Assembly: GCA_023395615.1 (NCBI GenBank)
Contig: JAEWYP010000075.1
Location: forward strand, 1 to 31,473
Direction: 5' to 3'
DNA from: Bacillota bacterium
GTDB lineage: Bacteria; Bacillota; Clostridia; Christensenellales; Aristaeellaceae
Length of the DNA stretch: 31,473 bases
The stretch's first letter is position 1; every line of letters begins with the position of its first letter. Below the pieces are notes generated by a model that did no database searches, was not told the DNA's origin, and saw nothing but the letters and a program-made list of their open reading frames with translations. Below, piece by piece: positions 14,901-24,900 of this stretch. The position numbers and the translations under genes are program-made.

Positions 14901-16697
14901 ATGAGAAAAACCTCCATGCGAACGCGGCTGAATCGATCATATCTGGCGATTTCGCTGATTGTGGTGATCGTTTTTTCCGCAGTGTTTTACGTGTATACCT
15001 CGCGTATCCTGATCGGACAGGAAACCGACCGGCTGAACACCCTGACCGAATCGATCCGGCAGCGCACGGACGACGCCGTGCGCGATATGGACGACGTTTC
15101 GGTGGATTTGGTGTATATCAGCCGTACGCAGAGCAAGCTGGAAAATACCATTAACGAAGCCATGCCCACACAGGGTACGGACAGCGTGGCCGTTTGGCAG
15201 CGTTATCAAGCGCTGGCGGAACTGGCCAACCTGTTCGTGGCCGTGAACGGCACCAACCTGCCGGTGTTCCGTGTAAACCTGTACGACATGGCCGGAAATT
15301 GTGTAAGCGTCGGCGCGACCAGCGTGGTGAAATCCGGGATCGATTTGAAGAACCAAACATGGTACGCCCCGGCACTGGCGGCGGACGGCTATAAAACGCT
15401 GACGCACGCTTATGTAAGCACCACGCTCGGTTCCACCGCTTCGAGACCGCAGTATTACCTGTCGCTGGTGCGCCTGCGGCGGGGAAAAAGCCGCGAACCA
15501 CTCGGTTTTGTGGAAACCGTGCAAAACTGCTCCATCATTTTTCAGAGCGTGCTGGCGCTGAAGGAACAGGATGAAAACATATATGTGCTGGATGCCGACG
15601 GACAGCTGGTTTACCCCTTCGATGGGGACGCGCAGACGCTTTCGCATGCGCAGGCCCTGCGCGATGGGGCCGTTGAGGGCACGGTAGCATACCCAATTGC
15701 CTCCGACTATACGGGATGGACATACATCGTGGAACGATCGGCTCACGCGGTGTTGCAGCCGGCCAGAATGCTGCTTACGATGATCCTGGGGCTTTCGCTG
15801 GTGATGGTGGCGGTGATCGCCCTGTTCGCGGCGCTGGCGTCGCGCCGGTTCTCCCGTCCGCTGTTGGCGTTAAGCCGCCGCATGAACGCTACGGACGTGC
15901 ACTCGCTGGAAAACGAGGAGCAGGATATTCTGGGCGGCTACCGCGAGATTGACAGTTTAAACGACAGCTTTCAGCAGATGCGCAGGCAGTTAAACGCTTC
16001 CCTGAACCAGCTGATCGCCACCAAGCAGCAGGCACTGCAATCCCGTAACCTGGCCATGCAGGCGCAGATTAACCCGCATTTTTATTACAACACGCTTTCC
16101 AGCATTATCGCCCTGACCGACGCGGGCCGCCCCGACGACGTAAACGCTATGTGCCGATCGCTTACGGGGATGATGCGCTACATCACCCGGTCCGAACCCA
16201 TGACTACCCTGCGGGAAGAACTGAAATACGTTACCCAGTACCTGTACTGTATGCAAATCCGATATGAAAATAATTTTACCTACAGCATTGATGTGCCGGA
16301 ATCCCTGCTGGACGAACCTGTACCGCGCCTGATTATCCAGCCGTTTGTAGAAAACGCGCTCAAGTATGGCATCGACTGCGCCCCGCCGTGGAAACTGCAA
16401 ATCGTGGGCGAGGTGGTGCCGGACTGCTGGCGCGTGTGGATCATCGATAACGGACCCGGCTTTTCCGAAAAGGCGCTGAAGGAAATTCGAGAAGGGATGG
16501 TTGCGCTGGATCGCAGCCCGGAAATGCCGGAAAGCCAGATCGGCGGCATGGGGGTATTGAACGTTTACGCGCGCTGGAAACTGTTTGCCGGTAGCGACGC
16601 GCTGTTTGAAATCCGCTCCCGGGCGACCGGAAGCTTCACTATGATCGGAAGGGAAAGGAGGGCGTCACTATCAGCCAGCCCATCTTTAAAGTCCTGA
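14901..16697 (+). CDS. Membrane sensor histidine kinase (YesM / His_kinase PF06580 type)
   Basis: Sensor of a sugar-responsive two-component system, 598 residues from the chosen start. TM1 spans about residues 13-33, an extracellular sensor region of roughly 250 residues follows, and TM2 spans about 290-313. A HAMP-like segment comes next (SRRFSRPLLALSRRMNATD). The phospho-acceptor His393 lies in QAQINPHFYYNTLSSIIAL, and the ATPase domain has IQPFVENALKYGI, IDNGPGF and GGMGVLNVYARWKLF. The ATG at 14901 fits the promoter and a GGGAG site 10 nt upstream. The last 15 or so residues (REGRRASL-like) are low-complexity and overlap the response regulator coding sequence, where an in-phase TTTAAAG heptamer precedes the stop. 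Confidence 0.92.
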   Translation: MRKTSMRTRLNRSYLAISLIVVIVFSAVFYVYTSRILIGQETDRLNTLTESIRQRTDDAVRDMDDVSVDLVYISRTQSKLENTINEAMPTQGTDSVAVWQRYQALAELANLFVAVNGTNLPVFRVNLYDMAGNCVSVGATSVVKSGIDLKNQTWYAPALAADGYKTLTHAYVSTTLGSTASRPQYYLSLVRLRRGKSREPLGFVETVQNCSIIFQSVLALKEQDENIYVLDADGQLVYPFDGDAQTLSHAQALRDGAVEGTVAYPIASDYTGWTYIVERSAHAVLQPARMLLTMILGLSLVMVAVIALFAALASRRFSRPLLALSRRMNATDVHSLENEEQDILGGYREIDSLNDSFQQMRRQLNASLNQLIATKQQALQSRNLAMQAQINPHFYYNTLSSIIALTDAGRPDDVNAMCRSLTGMMRYITRSEPMTTLREELKYVTQYLYCMQIRYENNFTYSIDVPESLLDEPVPRLIIQPFVENALKYGIDCAPPWKLQIVGEVVPDCWRVWIIDNGPGFSEKALKEIREGMVALDRSPEMPESQIGGMGVLNVYARWKLFAGSDALFEIRSRATGSFTMIGRERRASLSASPSLKS

Positions 16698-17431
16698 TTG
16701 CAGAAGACGAAAGCCCCCAGCTGGCCAACCTTGCGCGCATGGTAACGCGCACATCGCAGGCGTTTGAGGTGGTTGCACAGGCACAAACGGGTTTGCAGGC
16801 GCTGCAGATGGCGGAAGCACAGCTGCCGGACCTGGTAATTACCGATTTGCGGATGCCCCAGATGGGGGGAATCGAGCTGATCGAAGCGCTTCGGGATCAG
16901 TTGCCCGGCGCGCAGTTTATCATCGTAAGCGGTTATTCGGAGTTTGAGTACGCACAGAAGGCCATAGCCCTGCGGGTGACGGCCTACCTGCTTAAACCTG
17001 TGGACCCGGAGGAACTGAAGGACGCGCTTTCGCATGTGTATACGGAACTGCAGCGGCAAAACCGCGTATACGAGGAGGCTTTTTCCGCCGACAGGATGGC
17101 GGAGGCTCCCCAGCAGGTGGTGGAGGCGCTGAAGAACTATCTGAACGAACACCTGGGCGATAACGTGAACCTGAACCTGATCGCTTCAAACCTGGGCTAC
17201 AGCCAGAGCCACCTTACGAAGCTGTTTCAGCGATACTGTGAGATGTCTCCGGTGCGGTACCTGACCAACGCTCGCATGGCGAAGGCACGGTATTGCCTTA
17301 AATACAAGCCGGAGCTTACCGTAAAGCAGATTGGCGAACTGGTGGGGTACGAGGATCAGTGTTATTTTTCCCGCGCATTTAAAAAAGAAACCGGTTTAAG
17401 CCCGCTGGAATACCGCGGCATACCGGAATAA
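16670..17431 (+). CDS. AraC-type response regulator (YesN type) with non-canonical start
   Basis: The partner of the upstream kinase. The reading gives 253 residues from an ATC codon at 16670. The receiver domain has the acidic pair Glu12-Asp13 (FKVLIAEDE), the phospho-acceptor Asp59 (DLVITDLRMP) and Lys109 (YLLKP). A C-terminal AraC double helix-turn-helix follows (VNLNLIASNLGYSQSHLTKLFQ and LTVKQIGELVGYEDQCYFSRAFK). No ATG, GTG or TTG exists in frame between the upstream stop (16607) and the ATG at 16739, which would remove beta-strand 1 and the acidic pocket. AGGAGG (16656-16661) lies exactly 8 nt before ATC. Either ATC is the start, or the protein is made by -1 frameshifting from the kinase, or a base is wrong. 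GH95 follows after 12 nt. Confidence 0.85.
   Translation: MSQPIFKVLIAEDESPQLANLARMVTRTSQAFEVVAQAQTGLQALQMAEAQLPDLVITDLRMPQMGGIELIEALRDQLPGAQFIIVSGYSEFEYAQKAIALRVTAYLLKPVDPEELKDALSHVYTELQRQNRVYEEAFSADRMAEAPQQVVEALKNYLNEHLGDNVNLNLIASNLGYSQSHLTKLFQRYCEMSPVRYLTNARMAKARYCLKYKPELTVKQIGELVGYEDQCYFSRAFKKETGLSPLEYRGIPE
16685..16691 (+). other. Candidate -1 frameshift heptamer TTTAAAG
   Basis: In the kinase frame the bases read T-TTA-AAG, the X-XXY-YYZ arrangement of a -1 slippery site, followed after one codon by the kinase stop TGA (16695-16697). Slipping back one base enters the response-regulator frame at FKVLIAEDE and would give a kinase-regulator fusion. A Shine-Dalgarno-like AGGAGG ends 23 nt upstream, farther than the roughly 10 nt of known stimulators. 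The heptamer may be chance, because the encoded Phe-Lys is common at this place in receiver domains. Confidence 0.3.
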
Positions 17432-17443
17432 GGAGACGTATCG

Positions 17444-19765
17444 ATGGCCCATCGGTTATGGTACCGGCAGCCTGCCGCCCATTGGGAGGAGGGGTTGCCG
17501 CTTGGCAACGGACGGATTGGGGCGATGGAGCTGGGCGGCGCTAAAACCGCGCGCATCGCGCTGAACGAGGAAACCCTCTGGTCCGGCTATCCGGCGGATA
17601 CGAACCGCCCGGGTGCGGCGGCTTTTTACCCGGAGGCACGGCGGCTGGCGCTGGCCGGTCGCCTGAACGAAGCGCAGACGATGATTGAAAAGGAAATGCT
17701 GGGCGGCTTCACCCAAAGCTACCTGCCCCTGGGGGATTTATTGCTGGAGCATACGGACGAAAGCTCGGCGGAGTATGGCTACCGGGAATTATCGCTTCGG
17801 GACGGGGTGCACCGCACGGAATACCGAATCGGCGGCGTGGGGTTCCGACGTGAAACGTTCGTTTCTTACCCGGCGCAGGCGCTGTTTGTACGGATTACGG
17901 CAGACAGGGCCGGTGCGCTGAACCTGCGCGTTACCCTGCAAAGCCAGCTTCGGCACAGCGTTTCCACAGACAAGGGACTGCTTACGCTGGACGTGCTGGC
18001 TCCGTCGCAGGTTGTGCCCAGCTATTTGGACTGCGACGATCCCGTGCGGTATTGGGATACGCCCGAAAAGCGCGGCATGCGTTGCCGCGCGCAGGTACAC
18101 GCTGTTGTAAATGGCGGACGGCTGACGGCGGAAAACGGGGCGCTGATCGTGACCGGAGCGGACATGCTGGAAATCCGCCTTGTGACACGCACCAGTTTTA
18201 ACGGGGATCGCAACCAACCCTGGCAAAACGGGCGCGATGAAAAAGCGCTGTGCGAAAAGGACTGGGAAGCGCTTACCGGGATTGGGTGGGAACAGGCGCT
18301 TTGCGCGCATATCTCCGATCACCGCGCCCTGTACGATCGAGTGGAGTTTACGCTGGGCGACGACCGGGACGACCGGCCTACCGACGAGCGCCTGTACGAA
18401 CCAAAGGCGGAGGATCAGGCGCTGTTCGCGCTGCTGTTTCATTACGGGCGCTACCTGCTGATTGCCAGCTCCCGCCCCGGTGGACAGCCGGCAAACCTGC
18501 AGGGAATCTGGAATCAGGATTTGCGCGCCATCTGGAGCTGCAACTTTACCCTGAACATCAATTTGGAAATGAACTATTGGGCGGCTGAACAGGTTGCGCT
18601 GCCGGAGCTGTGCGAACCGCTGTTTGACCTGGTGGACGGACTGTGCCAGACCGGGCGGGAGACCGCGCGGGTCCATTACGCCGCGCGCGGCGTGGTGGCA
18701 CACCATAATACCGACCTTTGGCGGCTTACCAACCCCGTGGGCGAGCAGTACAAGGGGTTTGCCGGATGCGCTTTCTGGCCGATGGCGCTGGGCTGGTTGT
18801 GCCGCAGCCTGATGGAACACTGGCGTTATCAGGAGGACCCCGCGTTTTTACGGGACCGCGCCTTGCCCGTGCTGCGGGATACGATACGTTTTTATCTGGA
18901 TGTGGCGACAACCGACGGAGACGGCTACCTGACCGTAGCGCCCGCGACTTCGCCGGAAAACGTGTTTACATACGAGGGGAAAACGTGCAAAGTTGCGCGC
19001 CGCGCAACCATGACCACGGAAATCCTGCGGGAATTGTTCGGCAGTTATCTGGAGGCACTCGAAACGCTGAAAATAACGGAACCCATGGCCGTGGAGGTAC
19101 AGGCCGCGCTTGCCGGGCTGGCTCCGCGCCAGAACGGCCCCGGGGGGCAAATGCTGGAATGGGAGCAGCCATACCCCGAGCCGGAACCCCGCCATCGGCA
19201 TGTATCGCACCTGTACGGACTGTATCCGGGACACGCGATCCGGCCCGGAACGCCGGATGCCGAAGCCTGCCGCCGCTCGCTGCTCCTGCGCGGAGACGAC
19301 GGTACCGGCTGGAGCCTTGCCTGGAAAACGGCGCTTTGGGCGCGGCTTGGTGACGGGGACCATGCGCTTACTCTGCTGCGCAGGCAGTTAAAACCCGTAG
19401 CGGCGGGCACGGAATACAATCTTTCCGACGGCGGAAGTTACTGTAGCCTTCTGGACGCCCATCCGCCCTTCCAGATCGACGGCAACTTCGGCTCCTGCGC
19501 CGCTATTGCGGAAATGCTGGCGCAGGCCGACAGGAACGAAATCGCGCTGCTGCCCGCCCTGCCGGAAGCATGGCGAAACGGGGAGGTTCGCGGCCTGCGC
19601 GCGCCACATGGCACGGTGGTTTCGTTTGCCTTTCGGGATGGGCGCGTAACAGGTGCGACGGTGACGCGCAAAACCCCCGTTGTGCTTACCCTGCGGATCA
19701 ACGGTGAAACGATCCGGCTGGATGAAAACGCGCCGCTCTGCTATGTCTATCCCGGCAAAGTGTAA
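17444..19765 (+). CDS. GH95 family glycoside hydrolase (alpha-L-fucosidase / alpha-L-galactosidase)
   Basis: Inverting glycosidase with an (alpha/alpha)6 barrel. Family members remove terminal alpha-1,2-linked L-fucose, or in some cases L-galactose. It has 773 residues, about full family length. N-terminal beta domain: LPLGNGRIGAMELGGA and LNEETLWSGYP. Barrel: NFTLNINLEMNYWAAE with catalytic Asn371 and Asn373, candidate acid Glu526 (TMTTEILRELF), and IDGNFGSCAAIAEML with Asp679. Assignment follows the Bifidobacterium AfcA layout by pattern only. There is no signal peptide, so it is cytoplasmic. RBS AAGGAG lies 9 nt before the ATG at 17444, 12 nt after the response regulator, so the sensor system and this enzyme share a transcript. 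There is no fucose catabolic set nearby apart from the isomerase-like gene of locus A. Confidence 0.92.
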   Translation: MAHRLWYRQPAAHWEEGLPLGNGRIGAMELGGAKTARIALNEETLWSGYPADTNRPGAAAFYPEARRLALAGRLNEAQTMIEKEMLGGFTQSYLPLGDLLLEHTDESSAEYGYRELSLRDGVHRTEYRIGGVGFRRETFVSYPAQALFVRITADRAGALNLRVTLQSQLRHSVSTDKGLLTLDVLAPSQVVPSYLDCDDPVRYWDTPEKRGMRCRAQVHAVVNGGRLTAENGALIVTGADMLEIRLVTRTSFNGDRNQPWQNGRDEKALCEKDWEALTGIGWEQALCAHISDHRALYDRVEFTLGDDRDDRPTDERLYEPKAEDQALFALLFHYGRYLLIASSRPGGQPANLQGIWNQDLRAIWSCNFTLNINLEMNYWAAEQVALPELCEPLFDLVDGLCQTGRETARVHYAARGVVAHHNTDLWRLTNPVGEQYKGFAGCAFWPMALGWLCRSLMEHWRYQEDPAFLRDRALPVLRDTIRFYLDVATTDGDGYLTVAPATSPENVFTYEGKTCKVARRATMTTEILRELFGSYLEALETLKITEPMAVEVQAALAGLAPRQNGPGGQMLEWEQPYPEPEPRHRHVSHLYGLYPGHAIRPGTPDAEACRRSLLLRGDDGTGWSLAWKTALWARLGDGDHALTLLRRQLKPVAAGTEYNLSDGGSYCSLLDAHPPFQIDGNFGSCAAIAEMLAQADRNEIALLPALPEAWRNGEVRGLRAPHGTVVSFAFRDGRVTGATVTRKTPVVLTLRINGETIRLDENAPLCYVYPGKV

Positions 19766-19826
19766 CCTGCGCCAACCGGGAGGCGTGCAACGGATTGATG
19801 TAAAATGTCTTTTTCATCGTTACGGT

Positions 19827-19876
19827 GCCATCGGGGGCGGGAGCATACACGTATATATGCTTCCGCCCCTGATGGC
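19827..19876. other. Long stable hairpin between convergent GH95 and manA genes
   Basis: In the plus transcript 19827-19847 pairs with 19856-19876 in a 21-bp stem with only two G-U wobbles and an 8-nt loop. The minus transcript has A-C mismatches at those two places, so the structure favours the GH95 strand. The following bases are only mildly U-rich. It probably terminates or end-protects the GH95 message. The remainder of 19766-19999 holds no supported gene. Confidence 0.6.
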
Positions 19877-19999
19877 TGTATCTTTATGTGGTTTTCCTCT
19901 GAAAGCGCGGGTTCGAGGAATGCACGGCAAGGAATCCCGCCGTATCCGAGGAGGGTTAATCGTGAGGGGTGGGATTCGCTATATCCGCGCCCCGCGACC

Positions 20000-20959
20000 T
20001 TACACCGGATATACCACGCTGCCGCCCGGCCCTTCGCCGGTGCAAAGCAGGGTGGTTTCCCCTTCGAAACGCACACAGGAACCGACGGTGATCAGAAAGC
20101 TCTGCCCAATGTGGAACGGGATGCCGTCCACACTGCCGCTGCCCGCCACGCAGGTCATCAGCGCGTACCGGGGGAAGCGGAGCGTCTGCGGGCCGGTGAT
20201 TTCGTAGCGGCGTACGCAGAAGCTGTCGTTATCCACCCAGGTGGTTACGGTCAGGTTTTCCATCCGCACATAAGCGGGAGCCGGATGCGCATCCTTCCGG
20301 GTCAGGTCGTAATGCACGCAACGTATGGCCTGTTCCGGTTGCAGGGGCCGTTCGCGTCCCTGCGCGTCCCTGCGGTGGTAATCGTAAAACCGATAGGTAA
20401 TATCCGTCGCCTGCTGTATTTCATAGACGATGCTGCCCTTTTTCAGCGCATGTACGATGCCTGCCGGCAGGTAGACAAAATCGCCTTTTTTCACGGGCAG
20501 GTGCAGCATCAGCGCGTCCCATTCGTCTTTCGAGATTCGCTCTCGAAGTTCGGCTTCATCTCTGGCGGTCTGCCCGTACACAATGTTTGCGTTCTCTTCC
20601 GCCTCCAGAAAATACCACGCTTCGTTTTTACCTGTGGGATAGCCCGCTTCCGCCGCCATCTGGTCGTCCGGATGGATTTGCAGGCTCAAATCGTACATCG
20701 GCGCGACCAGCGAGATAATGACGGGGAAGCGGGAATACCGGCTGGCAAACAGTTCCGGTTTGTTCTGCCACAGCCAGATTAGCGTTTGCCCGGCATAGGT
20801 GCCGCCTTCGATAAGGTTGCTCTGCTCCTCGCCCTCCTGGGCGCTGAAGGACCAGCTTTGGCCGATACCGTCCGGGAAATCCGGATAGCGAAAATACTCC
20901 CGGATCAGCGTACCGCCCCAAAGTGCGGGGCGGGGGATTGGCTTCGTAAAAATGACCAA
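20000..20959 (-). CDS. manA: Mannose-6-phosphate isomerase, type I (cupin)
   Basis: Zinc enzyme converting mannose-6-phosphate to fructose-6-phosphate. It has 319 residues, the size of the short Firmicute form (Bacillus ManA). Zinc ligands are visible at His96 (LSLQIHPDD), Glu113 (GKNEAWYFL) and His170 (LPAGIVHAL). The N-terminus FTKPIPRPALWGG is typical. Translation starts at TTG (20959): no ATG is in frame nearby and AAAGGA lies 9 nt upstream; the ATG at 20969 is in another frame. It is the last gene of the mannoside operon, 64 nt after the ROK kinase, completing the route into glycolysis. Confidence 0.95.
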   Translation of the reverse strand: MVIFTKPIPRPALWGGTLIREYFRYPDFPDGIGQSWSFSAQEGEEQSNLIEGGTYAGQTLIWLWQNKPELFASRYSRFPVIISLVAPMYDLSLQIHPDDQMAAEAGYPTGKNEAWYFLEAEENANIVYGQTARDEAELRERISKDEWDALMLHLPVKKGDFVYLPAGIVHALKKGSIVYEIQQATDITYRFYDYHRRDAQGRERPLQPEQAIRCVHYDLTRKDAHPAPAYVRMENLTVTTWVDNDSFCVRRYEITGPQTLRFPRYALMTCVAGSGSVDGIPFHIGQSFLITVGSCVRFEGETTLLCTGEGPGGSVVYPV

Positions 20960-21023
20960 GCGTATTCATCCTTTCCATCACCGTACAGAAACCGGTTGGG
21001 AAAGCAACGTCTTCTGTTTTCGG

Positions 21024-21980
21024 TCAGGTTGCGGAGGCAGCCTGCATGTCTTCCAGCGTTAAAAATGCCGCGCCCACCATCGGGGCGTTGCTGCCCAGCC
21101 CCGCCTGCAGAACGGTGAGGCTGTTCTTTCGTGTCCAGGAGGGATAACCAAAGGCTAGAATCCGTTCCCGCAACGGGTCGATGATCAGCTGCCTGTGGGC
21201 GCTCAGCCCGCCGGAAATGATGATGGTATCCACAGAAAGGATATCCACCATGATCGCCAGACCGTAGGCCAGCTTCTCGGTGCATTCATCCAGCAGCGCG
21301 CGCGCTTCCGGGTCGCCTTCGGCGATCAGCTTGAACACCGTTTCGGTACGCTGCTGGCGGCCGACCAGTTTCTGGGGGAAGCGTTCGCGGGCCTGCGCCC
21401 AGATGGCGCTGCCGCTGGCGTAGGCTTCCAGGCAGCCGCGCCGGCCGCAGCCGCAGGGGCGGCCCTGCCATTCGACCGGAATATGCCCCAGCTCGCCTGC
21501 TGTGTGCATGGCCCCGGCATAAACTTTGCCGTTGAGAATGACGCCGCACCCGATGCCTGTGCCGACGGTAACGCACAGCATATCGCCGTGGCCGCGCCCC
21601 ACGCCGAAGCGGTGCTCCGCCCACGCGCCCGCCCAGCTGTCCTGCACGATCAGCACGTCGCGGTGCAGGCGGTCGTGTAAATAGGCACCCAGCGGCACGT
21701 CGGTGCCAAACAGGTTGCAGCTGTATTCCACCATCCCCTGCCGGGGATTGGCCGTGCCGGGGATGCCCGCGCCGATATGGGATACCTGATCCAGCGATAC
21801 GCCGTTATGCTCCAGCAGTTCCCGTACGCTGGCGCAGACCCGGTCCGCGAAATCCGCGGTTTTGGTGGCTCCGGCGGAAGAAAAAACCCGGTTTTCTACG
21901 ATGGAGCCGTCTTCCCGCACCAGCCCCGCGTTTACCTTGGTGCCTCCGATGTCGATCCCGATCCGATACTGTTCGTTCAT
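21024..21980 (-). CDS. ROK family sugar kinase (glucokinase/mannokinase type)
   Basis: ATP-dependent hexokinase of the ROK family, 318 residues. The phosphate-binding DIGGTK motif is at 10-15. The candidate catalytic base Asp114 is in VQDSWAGAWAE, where the usual NDANAAALGE block is altered. The zinc motif HIPVEWQGRPCGCGRRGC supplies His166 with Cys176, Cys178 and Cys183. There is no helix-turn-helix at the N-terminus, so it is a kinase and not a regulator. It overlaps the GH38 stop as ATGA, with GGAGGG 6 nt upstream. Placed between an alpha-mannosidase and ManA, it most probably phosphorylates mannose (inference from context; glucose is the alternative). Confidence 0.9.
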   Translation of the reverse strand: MNEQYRIGIDIGGTKVNAGLVREDGSIVENRVFSSAGATKTADFADRVCASVRELLEHNGVSLDQVSHIGAGIPGTANPRQGMVEYSCNLFGTDVPLGAYLHDRLHRDVLIVQDSWAGAWAEHRFGVGRGHGDMLCVTVGTGIGCGVILNGKVYAGAMHTAGELGHIPVEWQGRPCGCGRRGCLEAYASGSAIWAQARERFPQKLVGRQQRTETVFKLIAEGDPEARALLDECTEKLAYGLAIMVDILSVDTIIISGGLSAHRQLIIDPLRERILAFGYPSWTRKNSLTVLQAGLGSNAPMVGAAFLTLEDMQAASAT

Positions 21981-24900
21981 GCCTGACCCTCCGACAGCAA
22001 CGCTGCCTTGGGTTTCAGCAGCACAGTTTTAATTTCAAACGGGCGGAAAGCAAGCGTTACGGCGCTGTCGCACACGGCGAGCGGTGTGCGCTGCTCCTCC
22101 GTCAGGTTGCACGCGGCGGCGGCCTCCAGGGGGAAGCCTGCCGTGAGAACGGTGTGTGCGTGTGTGTTGTTCTGCTCGTGCATGCGTACGGCGATCCAGC
22201 CGTCGCCGTCTTCGGTGGCTTTCACCGCGTCCAGCGCGATATCCGCCCCGGTCAGGGTAAGCAGACTGCCCGGCGCGTGCGCTTCGGCGGCCTGCACCAC
22301 ATCCAGCGGGCGATTCAGGCGCGCGGCCATGTCGTTGGTCGCCGCGCCGCACGCGCCCGCGTGAGGGAACAGCGAATAGGTAAAGTCGTGTTCGCCCCGG
22401 TCCACCGTCGGGTCGGGGGCCATCCCCGCTTTCAACAGCGTCAGCCGCAGGGTATGCCCCTGCGCGTCGTACCCGTATTTGCAATCGTTGAGCAGCGATA
22501 CGCCGTAATCCCCTTCGGACAGGTCGGCCCAACGGTGGGCGCACACCTCGTAACGGGCCGTGTCCCAGCTGGTGTTGCGGTGGGTGGGGCGGCGCACACT
22601 GCCGCACTGGATATCAAACGTGGCAAAATCCGCGTTGATATCCACCGGGAAGGCAACCTTCAGCACCGTGGCATCCTCACGCCAGTCCACGCGCGTGATA
22701 AAGTCGATACGCGGGACGGCGTGATAACTGCGGATTTCCTGCCGCAACAGGGAGCGGCCGAAGCGTTTTTCCACCGTAATCCCTTCAAAAACCGGGCCGG
22801 AAACGGGGGAGAACACGGTAACGTCGCCGTTCACAGGGTATTGCCGTTCCTCGTAATACATGTCGATGTTCCAGGTATCCCAATGGTAAGGGCGATCATC
22901 GAAGGCCAACAACACGTTGGCGTGTTCGCCCTGCGGCAGCACTTCACGTTGGGCGCGCTTGTCCAGCACGCGGGTCAGCTCGCCGTTTTCGTCGATCTCC
23001 AGCAGGAAGAACGGGGTTTCCAGCCGTATGGACTGGCTTGCCGCGACCGGGCGAGCAGCAACGCCTTCCTCCAAGGAAACCGCGACCGTCTTTAGCGGCG
23101 CCCACCCTAACCCGGGAACGGACGGCGTGACGCAAAGGGTACCGCCGGCGGTCGCCTGATATGGCTGATGTTCAACCGCCTGACCCTGCGGCAGCAGCAG
23201 CAGGTCTTCGCGCGGGAACGCGCAGCCGTTCAACGTTACCAGCCGCGCGCCGGTACCCCACAGGGCCCGCGCGGCTTCGTCCCGGCAGGCTGAGGTGCAG
23301 GCAAACAGGCCGTCGAACTGGGCTTTCGCATCCTGGTACACTTTACCGATGCAGGAACCGGGCAGAGTATCGTGGAACTGGTTAAGCAGAAGCGTTTCCC
23401 ACGCTTCGTGCAACCGCCCGGCGGCGTAGGGCGCTCCACGAAGCAAAGCAGCCGCCGTTTGCAGCCACTCCGCGGTAAACAGCTCGCGCTCCGCCGTACG
23501 GTTATTGCGCTTCATCGCGGCGGCGGAGGTGTACGCGCCCTGATGCAGCTCCAGGTACAGCTCGCCCACCCAGGTGGGCAGGTATTTGGCTCCGTCTACC
23601 GTTTCGTGCAGGGCGCGGAAGAACGGGCGTACATGCCCCAGTTCCACCCGGGGGAAGCCGGAAATGCCGCGTTGCAGACGCTCGCCTTTTTCCAGCATTT
23701 CCTCATCCGGGCCGCCGCCGCCGTCCCCGTAGCCGTAGGCCACCAGAATATTGTGGTTCAATTCCTTCTGCTGGTAGCGCTTCCAGCCGCCCGCGATGGC
23801 GGCGGGGTGTAGCATCCCGTTGTAGGTGGTGCCGAAACTGCCGTCCTCCTGCTTGGGGTCGGTGGTGGTGATAAAGTAGGTGAGCACGCGGCTGCCGTCG
23901 ATGCCCTGCCATTCGAACGTGTCATAAGGCATTTTATTGAGCATGTTCCAGCTGATTTTGGTGGTGACGAAGGTGCGGATGCCGGTCTGCGCCAGAATCT
24001 GCGGCAGAGCGGCGCTGTAGCCGAAAACGTCGGGCAGCCACAGCACCTCGCACTCGGTGGCAAACTCCTCGCGCAGGAAGCGCTTGCCGTATACGATCTG
24101 CCGGATCAGGGATTCGCCGGAGGGGATGTTGCAGTCCGCTTCCAGCCACATCGCGCCGTCCAGCTCAAAACGGCCTTCAGCCACGCTGCGCTTTACCCCT
24201 TCATACAGATCGGGGTCGTCGCGCTTCAGCCACCGGAAAAGCTGGGGGGTGGAATGGAAGAAGGTGAAATCGGGGTGCTCGTCCATCAGCCGCAAAACGG
24301 TGGAAAAGGTGCGCCGCGTTTTCAGCCGGGTCTGGGCGTGATCCCACAACCACGCCACGTCGATATGCGAATGGCCCACGCAGACGGCGGTCAAGTCGCT
24401 GTGCGAGCCGGTATAAACGGTTCGGGCCAGGTAAGCGGAGGCGCTTTGCAGCTCGGCCTGAAACGCCGGGGAACCGGGAACCCGCAAATCCAGCATGGAA
24501 CAAGCCTCGTTGAGGCTGTTCAGCAGCGCGGGCCGGGCCGGGTCGTTTTCATCCATTGTTTCGGCGGCTTCCAGCGCGGTCAGCAGGTCGTAGTACAGGG
24601 CGCGCACATCGGTACGCGCCACGGCAACGCAGGCGTGCAGCACACAGCGCCGGTCGGTCATGCCCGCGTACCCCTGCAGGTCGATCACGGCGCGGCCGGA
24701 AGCATCCGGCTGCAAAACGGCGGCCTGATGGTGCACATCCAGCCCCTGCGAAAGCTGCCCGTTCACGAACAGCATGAACTGCGGGTTCATCAAATCCCAG
24801 CGGGAAACGGGAGCGCCCACGAACCCGGAGAGACGGGCGGTATCCTCGCGTTCCCCGTCCGCGGTGGTCACCAGCAGTTCCGCGCGCGTACCCGGGCGCA

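Noticed and set aside
17789..18820. 343-codon minus-strand frame
   Set aside because: Shadow of GH95; no ribosome binding site and no protein family pattern.
19905..19935. GGTTCGA motif resembling a tRNA T-loop
   Set aside because: No matching T-stem, anticodon arm or acceptor stem can be drawn around it.
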